This document shows, piece by piece, positions 7,075-13,194 of a stretch of 24,981 bases of DNA; position 1 is the stretch's first letter; each line of letters starts with the position of its first letter. The position numbers were made by a program, and so were the translations under genes. The DNA comes from a virus: the IMG/VR virus record IMGVR_UViG_3300000229_000004, positions 1 to 24,981 of that record; one strand, given 5' to 3'. The notes under the pieces were generated by a model. It had not been told where the DNA came from. It searched no databases and saw nothing but the letters and a program-made list of their open reading frames with translations.

Positions 7075-7560
7075 ATGAAGACCGAGTCAATAATATATGG
7101 TAAATTTAAAAACTCAGAATGGAAACATGTAAATGGTATAGACTCTATTAAACATGTTATCGAAAGAATAAAGACTGAAGTATGCTTTGATGAGTATCAA
7201 CTATGGGTTCATGGCAGCATCTTAAGTGATGTGAATACTTATGATATAGATTTAAGCATCTTAGGTCCATTACGTCCTCCTATCATCAATCAGATGCTCG
7301 AGACAATTGTTAAAATAGGATTTGAAGAACATATATTTTGTGATGTCAAATATAGTGTAGATAATCAGCTTTATGATCCTGTAAATGATGCTCCAAAACA
7401 TATATTATGGGCATGTTATGATAGTAAAATACAAGTTAATGGCAAAACCTATCATTATGGTCAGCTTACTAAAGATTTACATGTAAAATTAAGTGAATAT
7501 CCAATGACTAAGACCTTAATAAACGGAATAGTCTATAAATCACCAATTAAAATAGCATAA
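7075..7560 (+). CDS. Nucleotidyltransferase-fold protein, only plus-strand gene
   Basis: A 161-aa protein from the ATG at 7075. The frame is open further upstream, but that would overlap the divergent gene and the palindrome. It shows the polymerase-beta superfamily signature: hydrophobic-HGS (G47, S48), eight residues, then DIDL (D57 and D59), and a later acidic residue on a strand (FCDVKYSV, D90). The first part matches the metal-binding hG[GS]...Dh[DE]h motif of small nucleotidyltransferases. The substrate is unknown. These enzymes include tRNA- and protein-nucleotidylating enzymes and MNT-type antitoxin partners, but no HEPN-like partner is visible here. It has its own terminator and interrupts a minus-strand operon, so it is probably an independently expressed moron. 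Confidence 0.78.
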   Translation: MKTESIIYGKFKNSEWKHVNGIDSIKHVIERIKTEVCFDEYQLWVHGSILSDVNTYDIDLSILGPLRPPIINQMLETIVKIGFEEHIFCDVKYSVDNQLYDPVNDAPKHILWACYDSKIQVNGKTYHYGQLTKDLHVKLSEYPMTKTLINGIVYKSPIKIA

Positions 7561-7586
7561 AAAAGGGTACCTTAAGATACCCTTTT
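7561..7586. terminator. Bidirectional rho-independent terminator
   Basis: A perfect 9-bp stem, AAAAGGGTA with TACCCTTTT, around an 8-nt loop, starts directly after the stop of the plus-strand gene. On plus it is followed by a T-rich run (TTTTATTTT). On minus the other arm gives six T residues. It can therefore stop both the plus-strand gene and minus-strand transcripts arriving from the tail-tube-like gene. Confidence 0.88.
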
Positions 7587-7608
7587 ATTTTAATAAAGTT
7601 TGTAAGTT

Positions 7609-7652
7609 AGTTTACAAATGTAAATTAATAGATAGTTTACAAATGTAAATTA
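7609..7652. repeat. Two 19-bp direct repeats, 25 bp apart
   Basis: AGTTTACAAATGTAAATTA occurs at 7609-7627 and again at 7634-7652. Each copy contains an interrupted inverted repeat, TTTAC-AAAT-GTAAA. The second copy includes the stop codon of the tail-tube-like gene. This could be a protein-binding site or a duplication left by the insertion that brought in the plus-strand gene. Confidence 0.8.
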
Positions 7653-8165
7653 TTCTACAATTGATCCAGTTACTATATACATAGGTGCTGCTTCTAGTCC
7701 TGAGATTGTAATTTCGTATCCGTTACGATCAGCATAAGCAACTCCTGATACTGCTGTACCTGAAGTCATATATGCTCCTCTTTCAATACCGATTGACCAA
7801 CAAATACCATTAGCATCTTTTGCAATTGCTATCATATTAGAAGCTTCTGCCATAAGAAGTAATTGGTTTCTTTTAGATGCTGACATTCTATTGAATACCA
7901 TTGCTAAATCTTGTTGATATGTTATTGTACCATTCTCTTTTGAAGGAGTGATAGTTTCAGTAATTGAAGAAGTTTGTCTTGGTGTTTCGAAAACGAAGAA
8001 ATCTGAAGGAGTTAAAGGAGCTCCATCAACTGTAATAGCTGTGATTACGCCTGCGGCTTCAGTGATTGATTCAACTGGACCATTTGCGATAAAGATCTTC
8101 TCAATACCACCTTGTCCATCGTTACAATCATTTACAAAACCTGCTGTTAAATTTGAACATGCCAT
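7650..8165 (-). CDS. Tail-tube-like virion structural protein
   Basis: A 171-aa protein from the ATG at 8165. An upstream in-frame ATG at 8225 is rejected because it would place the start inside the hairpin at 8198-8223 and add 20 residues that do not fit the family. The sequence begins MACSNLTAGFVNDC.DGQGG and ends with NGYEITISGLEAAPMYIV. Between them lie a strand-rich segment and ENGTITYQQDLAMVF..MSASKRNQLLL.A. This matches an abundant structural protein of Bacteroidetes siphophages that looks like a tail tube subunit. It directly follows the major capsid gene, so high expression is expected, modulated by the hairpin between them. Tail-tube identity is a moderate-confidence inference. Confidence 0.72.
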   Translation of the reverse strand: MACSNLTAGFVNDCNDGQGGIEKIFIANGPVESITEAAGVITAITVDGAPLTPSDFFVFETPRQTSSITETITPSKENGTITYQQDLAMVFNRMSASKRNQLLLMAEASNMIAIAKDANGICWSIGIERGAYMTSGTAVSGVAYADRNGYEITISGLEAAPMYIVTGSIVE

Positions 8166-8197
8166 AAGTTTTCTTGTTGTGTTTTTAAGTTTATAAA

Positions 8198-8223
8198 GGA
8201 CTGCCACCTTAAAGTAGCAGTCC
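8198..8223 (-). terminator. Leaky terminator or attenuator after the capsid gene
   Basis: In minus-strand RNA, GGACUGCUAC pairs with GUGGCAGUCC (10 bp including one G-U pair) around the loop UUUAAG. The stem is followed by UUUAUAAA, a weak U-tract. It lies 12 nt after the capsid stop and about 30 nt before the tail-tube-like start. A partial terminator here would raise capsid over downstream transcripts, or it may protect the 3' end of the capsid mRNA. Confidence 0.6.
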
Positions 8224-8235
8224 ATAATTGTTTAG

Positions 8236-9135
8236 TTACGCTAAACCGTTAGTAGCAAAAACATTAACTTGAGATACTCCTACTCCAATTCTCCAAGCTG
8301 CTTTAAATAACATTGCATCTAAAGAGTTAGAGTAAACGAATTTGAAAGAATCTAATTCATCTTGTAATCCAGTTGCGGTTATAATGAATTTACCAGGTCC
8401 AGCAGCTACATAGTTTGAACCAACTAATCCTGAAGACATAATAACTTTAATGTTAGTTCCTGGAAGGATCATTATTTCATTACCTTCTACTGATGGGTAG
8501 TGGTATAAGTTTTGAGCAACTAGAGCTCTTACTAAAGTTCTGTAGTTAGCAGGAGAAACAACCATAATTAAGTCGTCTCTATTGATAACTGACTCATCAA
8601 TTGCATCATAAAGGTCTAATGCTTGACTAACTGCATTTGATACAGTCCAAGCGGCTGCACCAGCTGGAACAGTTGCTCCGTTAGCTGCTGTTATTAATCC
8701 TTTAATACCTACAGTAGTACCAAAACCATTAATTAAGAAGTCTTCAGTAGCTTTAGTTAATTTACTTTGGTAAGATCCTGCAATTACTTCCTCAAATGGA
8801 ATGAAGTCGTTTCCAGTACCAGCAGACATGAAAGCTGATTGGTAAACTGAACGTAAGTCTTCTGGACAAAGTTGAGTTTTAGATTGTAATGATTCGATAG
8901 TTACTGGAACTTGAGAATAAACAAGTTGTCCATTTCCTGGGTAACCTCCACAAGATAAAGCAGAAACTGGTAATTCAGCGTCTACTAAGTTAATTGTAAA
9001 ACTACCACTTGTATATCCAGTTCTTAAATCAGTGTACTGTAACAAGTTAGTGTCTAATACCGCTTTAGCCATCAAGTCCATAGATAATTGATCAGTATAA
9101 GCTGGTAAATCTGAGATGTTAAATCCGTATGCCAT
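8236..9135 (-). CDS. Major capsid protein (HK97-like)
   Basis: A 299-aa protein with the look of a compact HK97-fold capsid subunit as found in Bacteroidetes phages. An N-terminal arm is followed by a region with a conserved FI.FEEVIAGSYQSKLTKATEDFLINGF (about 115-139, spine helix). A domain with TVSNAVSQALDLYDAIDESVINRDDLIMVVSPANYRTL (about 163-200) and a C-terminal strand region (GTNIKVIMSSGL...FKFVYSNSLDAMLFKAAWRIGVGV) follow. No separate delta domain is apparent; the scaffold-like gene upstream would replace it. It is preceded by scaffold with a 29-bp gap and followed by a hairpin. An inverted repeat (GTTTAG/CTAAAC) surrounds its stop codon. Confidence 0.85.
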   Translation of the reverse strand: MAYGFNISDLPAYTDQLSMDLMAKAVLDTNLLQYTDLRTGYTSGSFTINLVDAELPVSALSCGGYPGNGQLVYSQVPVTIESLQSKTQLCPEDLRSVYQSAFMSAGTGNDFIPFEEVIAGSYQSKLTKATEDFLINGFGTTVGIKGLITAANGATVPAGAAAWTVSNAVSQALDLYDAIDESVINRDDLIMVVSPANYRTLVRALVAQNLYHYPSVEGNEIMILPGTNIKVIMSSGLVGSNYVAAGPGKFIITATGLQDELDSFKFVYSNSLDAMLFKAAWRIGVGVSQVNVFATNGLA

Positions 9136-9164
9136 AATATTTATTTAGTTTTTTTATTAATTAA

Positions 9165-9740
9165 TTATTTGCTTTTGCGCATTTTTGCTAAAACTTCAAG
9201 TCTTTTAGCAGTTGCATCGTTTTTATCTGCCAATACATTAGCAAATGTGTTTTTTACTTTTGAAGCTCCTGGTTCAGCAGCCATAGTTTCAAATCTTTTC
9301 TTAAGTGTATCAACTTCTTCGTTAAGTGATTTGATTTCTTCGTTAAGTGATTTGATTTCCTTAAAGAAAGGCTCAATTAATTCAGCGATACTACTAAGTA
9401 GGTCTTCGGTTGTAGGTAAAACTTCTTCAGCTACAGGTTCTTCTACCTTAACTTCTTCAAGTTCAACTTCAATCTTTTCTTCTTTGTTTTTGTTAGAAAT
9501 TTTAGTGATTTCACCGTTTTCTCCAACAGTTACAATAGTTCCATTAAGTGTTTCATGCATTCCAGCAGGAGCAAATGGATCTTCAGATATACCTTCACCA
9601 GCTTTTACAAATAAGATTGCTCCTACTTCTAATTCACCTTCAGTATAAACGTGGGTTCCATCAACTAACTCAGCCTCAGCAAACTTGTACTGTGAACTTA
9701 ACATAATCTTAAGTCGTCTTAATGCTTGATTTACGTTCAT
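9165..9740 (-). CDS. Scaffold-like capsid assembly protein
   Basis: A 191-aa protein with three parts. A beta-rich N-terminal domain (about 1-85) contains HVYTEGELEVGAILFV and GMHETLNGTIVTVGENGEITKI. An acidic linker rich in Glu and Val lies at about 86-115. A coiled coil (about 115-150) contains the tandem unit EEIKSLNE and precedes a basic C-terminus ending AKMRKSK. A coiled coil and basic C-terminus next to the major capsid gene are typical of scaffolding proteins, and the basic end would bind the capsid shell. It is first in the short head segment driven by the putative promoter at 9791-9820. A decoration protein is a less likely alternative. Confidence 0.75.
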   Translation of the reverse strand: MNVNQALRRLKIMLSSQYKFAEAELVDGTHVYTEGELEVGAILFVKAGEGISEDPFAPAGMHETLNGTIVTVGENGEITKISNKNKEEKIEVELEEVKVEEPVAEEVLPTTEDLLSSIAELIEPFFKEIKSLNEEIKSLNEEVDTLKKRFETMAAEPGASKVKNTFANVLADKNDATAKRLEVLAKMRKSK

Positions 9741-9764
9741 AAATTTGTTGTTTTTATTTGATTA

Positions 9765-9820
9765 ATCAGAAACAAGTCTCTGATATATGTTAAATATAAA
9801 AAGTGTTAATAATGACAAAA
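9765..9820 (-). promoter_or_regulatory. Putative Bacteroidetes-type promoter with 5'-terminal RNA hairpin
   Basis: On the minus strand, TTTTG (9820-9816), a 17-nt spacer and TATATTTA (9798-9791) match the Bacteroidetes promoter pattern TTTG...TAnnTTTG except for the last base. A start site would fall near 9786. The transcript would then begin almost at once with an 8-bp hairpin (9784-9765), AUCAGAGA / UUUCUGAU with a CUUG tetraloop and one G-U pair. No U-run follows, so it is not a terminator. It would drive scaffold and capsid. Confidence 0.5.
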
Positions 9821-9832
9821 CTTATAACTTAG

Positions 9833-10009
9833 TTATAATCCACTATTTGGATCCTTTCTATTCTTTCTAATTTCATATATTCTAACGATATTTAATATTA
9901 TACCGGTTACTATCAAAATAAGGGTAAGAGTTTCATTCCAACCTAATACGATTCCACCTGACCCAACAATTGTTGTAACATTAGCAACCGAATCTTTAAC
10001 ACTATTCAT
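9833..10009 (-). CDS. Small membrane protein (58 aa), holin-like
   Basis: Direct translation gives a 58-aa frame from the ATG at 10009 to the TAA at 9833. A hydrophobic/glycine-rich segment (about residues 8-23) is followed by WNET, a strong membrane span (LTLILIVTGIILNIVRI, about 28-44), and a basic tail (RKNRKDPNSGL). It begins 5 bp after the protease gene and fills an otherwise empty 274-bp gap. One or two spans with a basic C-terminus suits a holin or antiholin, but its position inside the head module is odd for lysis. Confidence 0.72.
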   Translation of the reverse strand: MNSVKDSVANVTTIVGSGGIVLGWNETLTLILIVTGIILNIVRIYEIRKNRKDPNSGL

Positions 10010-10014
10010 ATTAA

Positions 10015-11160
10015 TTATTTATTTTTTGAAGTTCTTTCAATAAATTGGCCGGCTATTGAAAAGCCATTTAATTTACCATCTTTAATTTGTTTCCAAGTAT
10101 CTTGGTTATTAATCTTATATGATACAAACCAATCACCTTTTGTTGAATTAAAGCCTAATACGTTTGATTTATCATTAGTTGGATCTTCAACTATCCAAGA
10201 TTCAACTAGTGTATTCTCTTCATCAGGCTTCATGGAATGATTAATATCAGTCAGGTGCTGTTTATGTTCTTTTAAGAACTTCTCAGATAACTTTTTAATA
10301 GTTTTATCACTAAAATAAACATGAAATATGTTACCATCTTCATCTATACGTGGAATTAATTGAAAAGCCTTCATTGCTGGTCCAGTAATTATCATTTTTT
10401 CATCATCTTCAGCAAATTGCCATTCACTTTTTTGTGCTGATAATTTCCAATAATTATTACTACTACTTGCAATTTCACCAGCATCTCCAGGAGCAGGTCC
10501 CATAGAAAGTACTATGTTTCTACCACCTGGAGATCTGAATACTAATAATTGTTCAAAAAAATGTTTACAGTTTACTCCGCCTTTATAATTAAAAATATTA
10601 TAAGTATTAGTACCATGTGGTCCCATTCCAGGTTGCAAAGGTATTTGAGATAGTGTATCAAGTTCAACTTTAGTATAGATTTTGCCTAAACCAATCATTG
10701 ATACACAAAAGTTTCTAGAATTAGGTGATAAATTACCAGAATATCGATAAGAAAACTCTGGCATTTGTTCAGCTCCACTATTTACTATTTGATCGAGTAC
10801 ATCAATTGCCTCATTAGCTCGTAAAAATTCACCAATTGTTTCAAATTTATCCTTATGTAAGTTTATATAAGTCGTAAATTCGATGTCTAAGACTTCACCA
10901 AAATCAACTTCAGAAGCTTTTGCTAAAACAGCATTATGAAAGGTATCTTCTTTTACTTTAAAATCTTCGATTTGCTCATGAATGCAGACTTCTGATTCTC
11001 CTATTTCTTTATTTTCAAAAAATTGTTGAGCTGCGAATGCTGCCCAATGTATGCCAATTGACGGTTCTTCTACTAAACTCATTATTTCTATTGCAACGTC
11101 ATCAAATTCAACTCCGTCAACTTCTGCTAATAGCTCTACTACCTTATTAATGTTACTCAT
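10015..11160 (-). CDS. Prohead protease, XkdF-like, with MuF-like N-terminal domain
   Basis: A 381-aa protein. The C-terminal part (about 254-375) resembles the XkdF/Peptidase_S78_2 family of putative capsid maturation serine proteases. It contains NIFHVYFSDKTIKKLSEKFL, a conserved NHS (H308), LVESWIVED, GDWFVSYKI, and IKDGKLNGFSIAG with S368. H308 and S368 are my candidates for the catalytic His and Ser. Residues about 134-205 (YRYSG...SRNFCVSMIG...IYTKVELDTLS...YKGGVNCKHFF) resemble the C-terminal part of MuF-like minor head proteins. This looks like a fusion of minor head protein and protease, which fits the absence of a separate MuF gene. It lies upstream of scaffold and capsid, as usual for a prohead protease. 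Confidence 0.75.
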   Translation of the reverse strand: MSNINKVVELLAEVDGVEFDDVAIEIMSLVEEPSIGIHWAAFAAQQFFENKEIGESEVCIHEQIEDFKVKEDTFHNAVLAKASEVDFGEVLDIEFTTYINLHKDKFETIGEFLRANEAIDVLDQIVNSGAEQMPEFSYRYSGNLSPNSRNFCVSMIGLGKIYTKVELDTLSQIPLQPGMGPHGTNTYNIFNYKGGVNCKHFFEQLLVFRSPGGRNIVLSMGPAPGDAGEIASSSNNYWKLSAQKSEWQFAEDDEKMIITGPAMKAFQLIPRIDEDGNIFHVYFSDKTIKKLSEKFLKEHKQHLTDINHSMKPDEENTLVESWIVEDPTNDKSNVLGFNSTKGDWFVSYKINNQDTWKQIKDGKLNGFSIAGQFIERTSKNK

Positions 11161-11180
11161 ATCTTATTTAATTATTGTTA

Positions 11181-13163
11181 TTATAACCTAGCTAAATCAT
11201 TAATCTTACGATCAGCTTCTTGTTGTGAACTTATATCAGTCGATACAACATAAGCCTTTATGATTGTGGCTCCAGTACTTCCGGTTTGATTGGTTAAACT
11301 AATTTGATTATCTAATCTTTGACCTGTTGTATTACTAGTTAATGCTGCATTTGGATCGTATACTGGAGCTTGAGGAATTGCTGGAGTAGGTATAGATCCA
11401 CTAGATCCACTAGATCCATTACCCTTACCTGGTATTTTAACACTTAAAATCTTTTTAATGTTTAGTAGACCAGTAGCAACTGCCAGTCCAGCGGCTATTG
11501 GTGCTAAAGTCGGACCAACTACCGGAATTCCAACCATAGATTTATAAGCTGATGTAGCTGATACGTATGTATCAATTGTAGTTTGTGCAACTGCAGCTGC
11601 TTTTCCAATAATTGAACTTTCACCAACTACGTCAACTATATTACCAAGTACCTGACTTGTAGCTTTTAGTGCGTTATCTATATCCTGACGCCTTAATTCT
11701 TCTTTAAATTTAGTTTCTTCCTCTAATATTTTTTTACTTTTATCAGAGTATTTTTGATTTAACTTTATTAATTCGTCGGTAGTAGCTCCTGCTTGTTTTA
11801 GTTTTTCTTCATCTATTATTCTTTGAGCCTCTAATTCTGCTTGAGCCTTAGCAAACATATCATCAACTTTAGGTAACAGTGACGCATTTAATATGTCATT
11901 AATAATTTTTTGATTAGCTATTGCGGTCTGGTCATCTTCTAGTTTCTTTGCATCAGCTATAGCTTTAAATTTATCAGTAATTTCTTGTTTCTTTGTTCCA
12001 TATAGTTTATCAAATTCAAGAAGTAACTCTACACTTGCTTTTTTATCAAGTAATAATTGACGAGCAGCTATTCTCTCAACCTCTAATAAGGCCTGTGCTT
12101 TTAGTTCGGCATCTTCTATATTTTCAGCTTTTAATCTTGCAAGTTCTTTGTTTAGTTCTTTTTCATAATTAACTGTGTTTGTGTTTGAATCAGCTTTTGT
12201 ATTTTTTGCATCATCTGCTGCTTTAGTCTCAGCAGCTTTATTTTGCAAGATATAACCATCACGTGTATTCTTTAGTTTAACTAAATTAGCTTCTAATTCT
12301 GTGTTAGCCTTATCACCTTCTGTTTTTACTTTTTCTGGATTAAATAAAAGTTTAGCTATTCCACCACTAAACTTCTCTTCTAAATTAGTTCCAGATTCTA
12401 ATACTCCAACCTTAGCAAGTCCATAAGTTAATGCATCGACTGCTGCTAATAAGATACTAACAGGTATCATTAAATAACGAACAACATTCTGTGCGATACC
12501 AGCATTTCTTTCTAACGCTTCTACTTGAGCTTTAGATTGTTCCTTTTGTAATATTAACTGACTTTCCATTGCAATAATGGTCTCATCAGTTTGTTGAATC
12601 TTTAAGTCTCTTATTTCTTTTTCAGATTTACCACTAAGTTTTAATGAGTTTTCTGAGGCTAATGTGCTATCTAAGGACTGTTGCCTTACAATAACTTCAG
12701 ATTTAGCATCTTCAAGCAATTGAGCTTGTTTTGAAGAAACACCAGAGATTGCACCTACTATTTTATCCCAATTTGCGGCAATTAAACCTAATGCTACAAC
12801 AATTGCACCAATCCCTGTTGCGATCAGTGCTTTACCCATTGCATTAGCACCCATAACTGCTGATTTAAAACTCGAAACAGCAGAGGAACCTAATGTCATC
12901 ATTCCGCCTCCAACTTCTTTAACCTTAGTTCCGAGTCCTCCAAATGCTTCATCAATAATCTTAGTAGCACCCTCTGCATTTTTAGCAGCAGTTCCACTAT
13001 TCTTACCAACAGTATTAGTAGCATCAGCTATATTGTCAATTGACTTTTCAGTCTTTTTAGATTGTGATTCAACACCCTTAAGAGCTGATTGCAAGTCCTC
13101 AACTGAAGATACTGATTGTGGTATACCTTCGATTTCAAATACTATCTTAACTTCTTCTGCCAT
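11181..13163 (-). CDS. Tape measure protein
   Basis: A 660-aa protein, mostly helical. An N-terminal region rich in Thr, Asn and Lys is followed by a glycine-rich hydrophobic stretch (about 84-135, ALIATGIGAIVVALGLIAANW). A second hydrophobic patch lies near 228-252. A long coiled coil (about 325-500) and a conserved C-terminal hydrophobic segment (GKAAAVAQTTIDTYVSATSAY..., then PVVGPTLAPIAAGLAVATGL) complete it. This layout and ending are typical of siphovirus tape measure proteins, which set tail length and pass DNA through the cell envelope. By the usual 0.15 nm per residue, a tail of roughly 100 nm would be expected. It follows the large tail protein and precedes the protease, not the tail-tube gene. 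Confidence 0.85.
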   Translation of the reverse strand: MAEEVKIVFEIEGIPQSVSSVEDLQSALKGVESQSKKTEKSIDNIADATNTVGKNSGTAAKNAEGATKIIDEAFGGLGTKVKEVGGGMMTLGSSAVSSFKSAVMGANAMGKALIATGIGAIVVALGLIAANWDKIVGAISGVSSKQAQLLEDAKSEVIVRQQSLDSTLASENSLKLSGKSEKEIRDLKIQQTDETIIAMESQLILQKEQSKAQVEALERNAGIAQNVVRYLMIPVSILLAAVDALTYGLAKVGVLESGTNLEEKFSGGIAKLLFNPEKVKTEGDKANTELEANLVKLKNTRDGYILQNKAAETKAADDAKNTKADSNTNTVNYEKELNKELARLKAENIEDAELKAQALLEVERIAARQLLLDKKASVELLLEFDKLYGTKKQEITDKFKAIADAKKLEDDQTAIANQKIINDILNASLLPKVDDMFAKAQAELEAQRIIDEEKLKQAGATTDELIKLNQKYSDKSKKILEEETKFKEELRRQDIDNALKATSQVLGNIVDVVGESSIIGKAAAVAQTTIDTYVSATSAYKSMVGIPVVGPTLAPIAAGLAVATGLLNIKKILSVKIPGKGNGSSGSSGSIPTPAIPQAPVYDPNAALTSNTTGQRLDNQISLTNQTGSTGATIIKAYVVSTDISSQQEADRKINDLARL

Positions 13164-13194
13164 ATTACTAAATATAAAGTATTGTTATTTTGAA

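Noticed and set aside
6961-7560. Longer plus-strand nucleotidyltransferase starting at 6961
   Set aside because: It would overlap the divergent gene and translate the 24-bp palindrome. The segment before 7075 shows no domain character.
7650-8225. Longer tail-tube-like protein starting at 8225
   Set aside because: The extra 20 residues are encoded by a terminator-like hairpin and leader, and the family-like N-terminus begins at the ATG at 8165, which has the usual A-rich leader.
9169-9648. Plus-strand reading frame of 159 codons
   Set aside because: It is antisense to the scaffold-like gene, with Ser-rich low-complexity sequence mirroring the Glu-rich coding strand.
9765-9784. Intrinsic terminator upstream of scaffold
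   Set aside because: The hairpin lacks a following U-run and lies directly after a promoter-like sequence, so a 5' leader hairpin is more likely.
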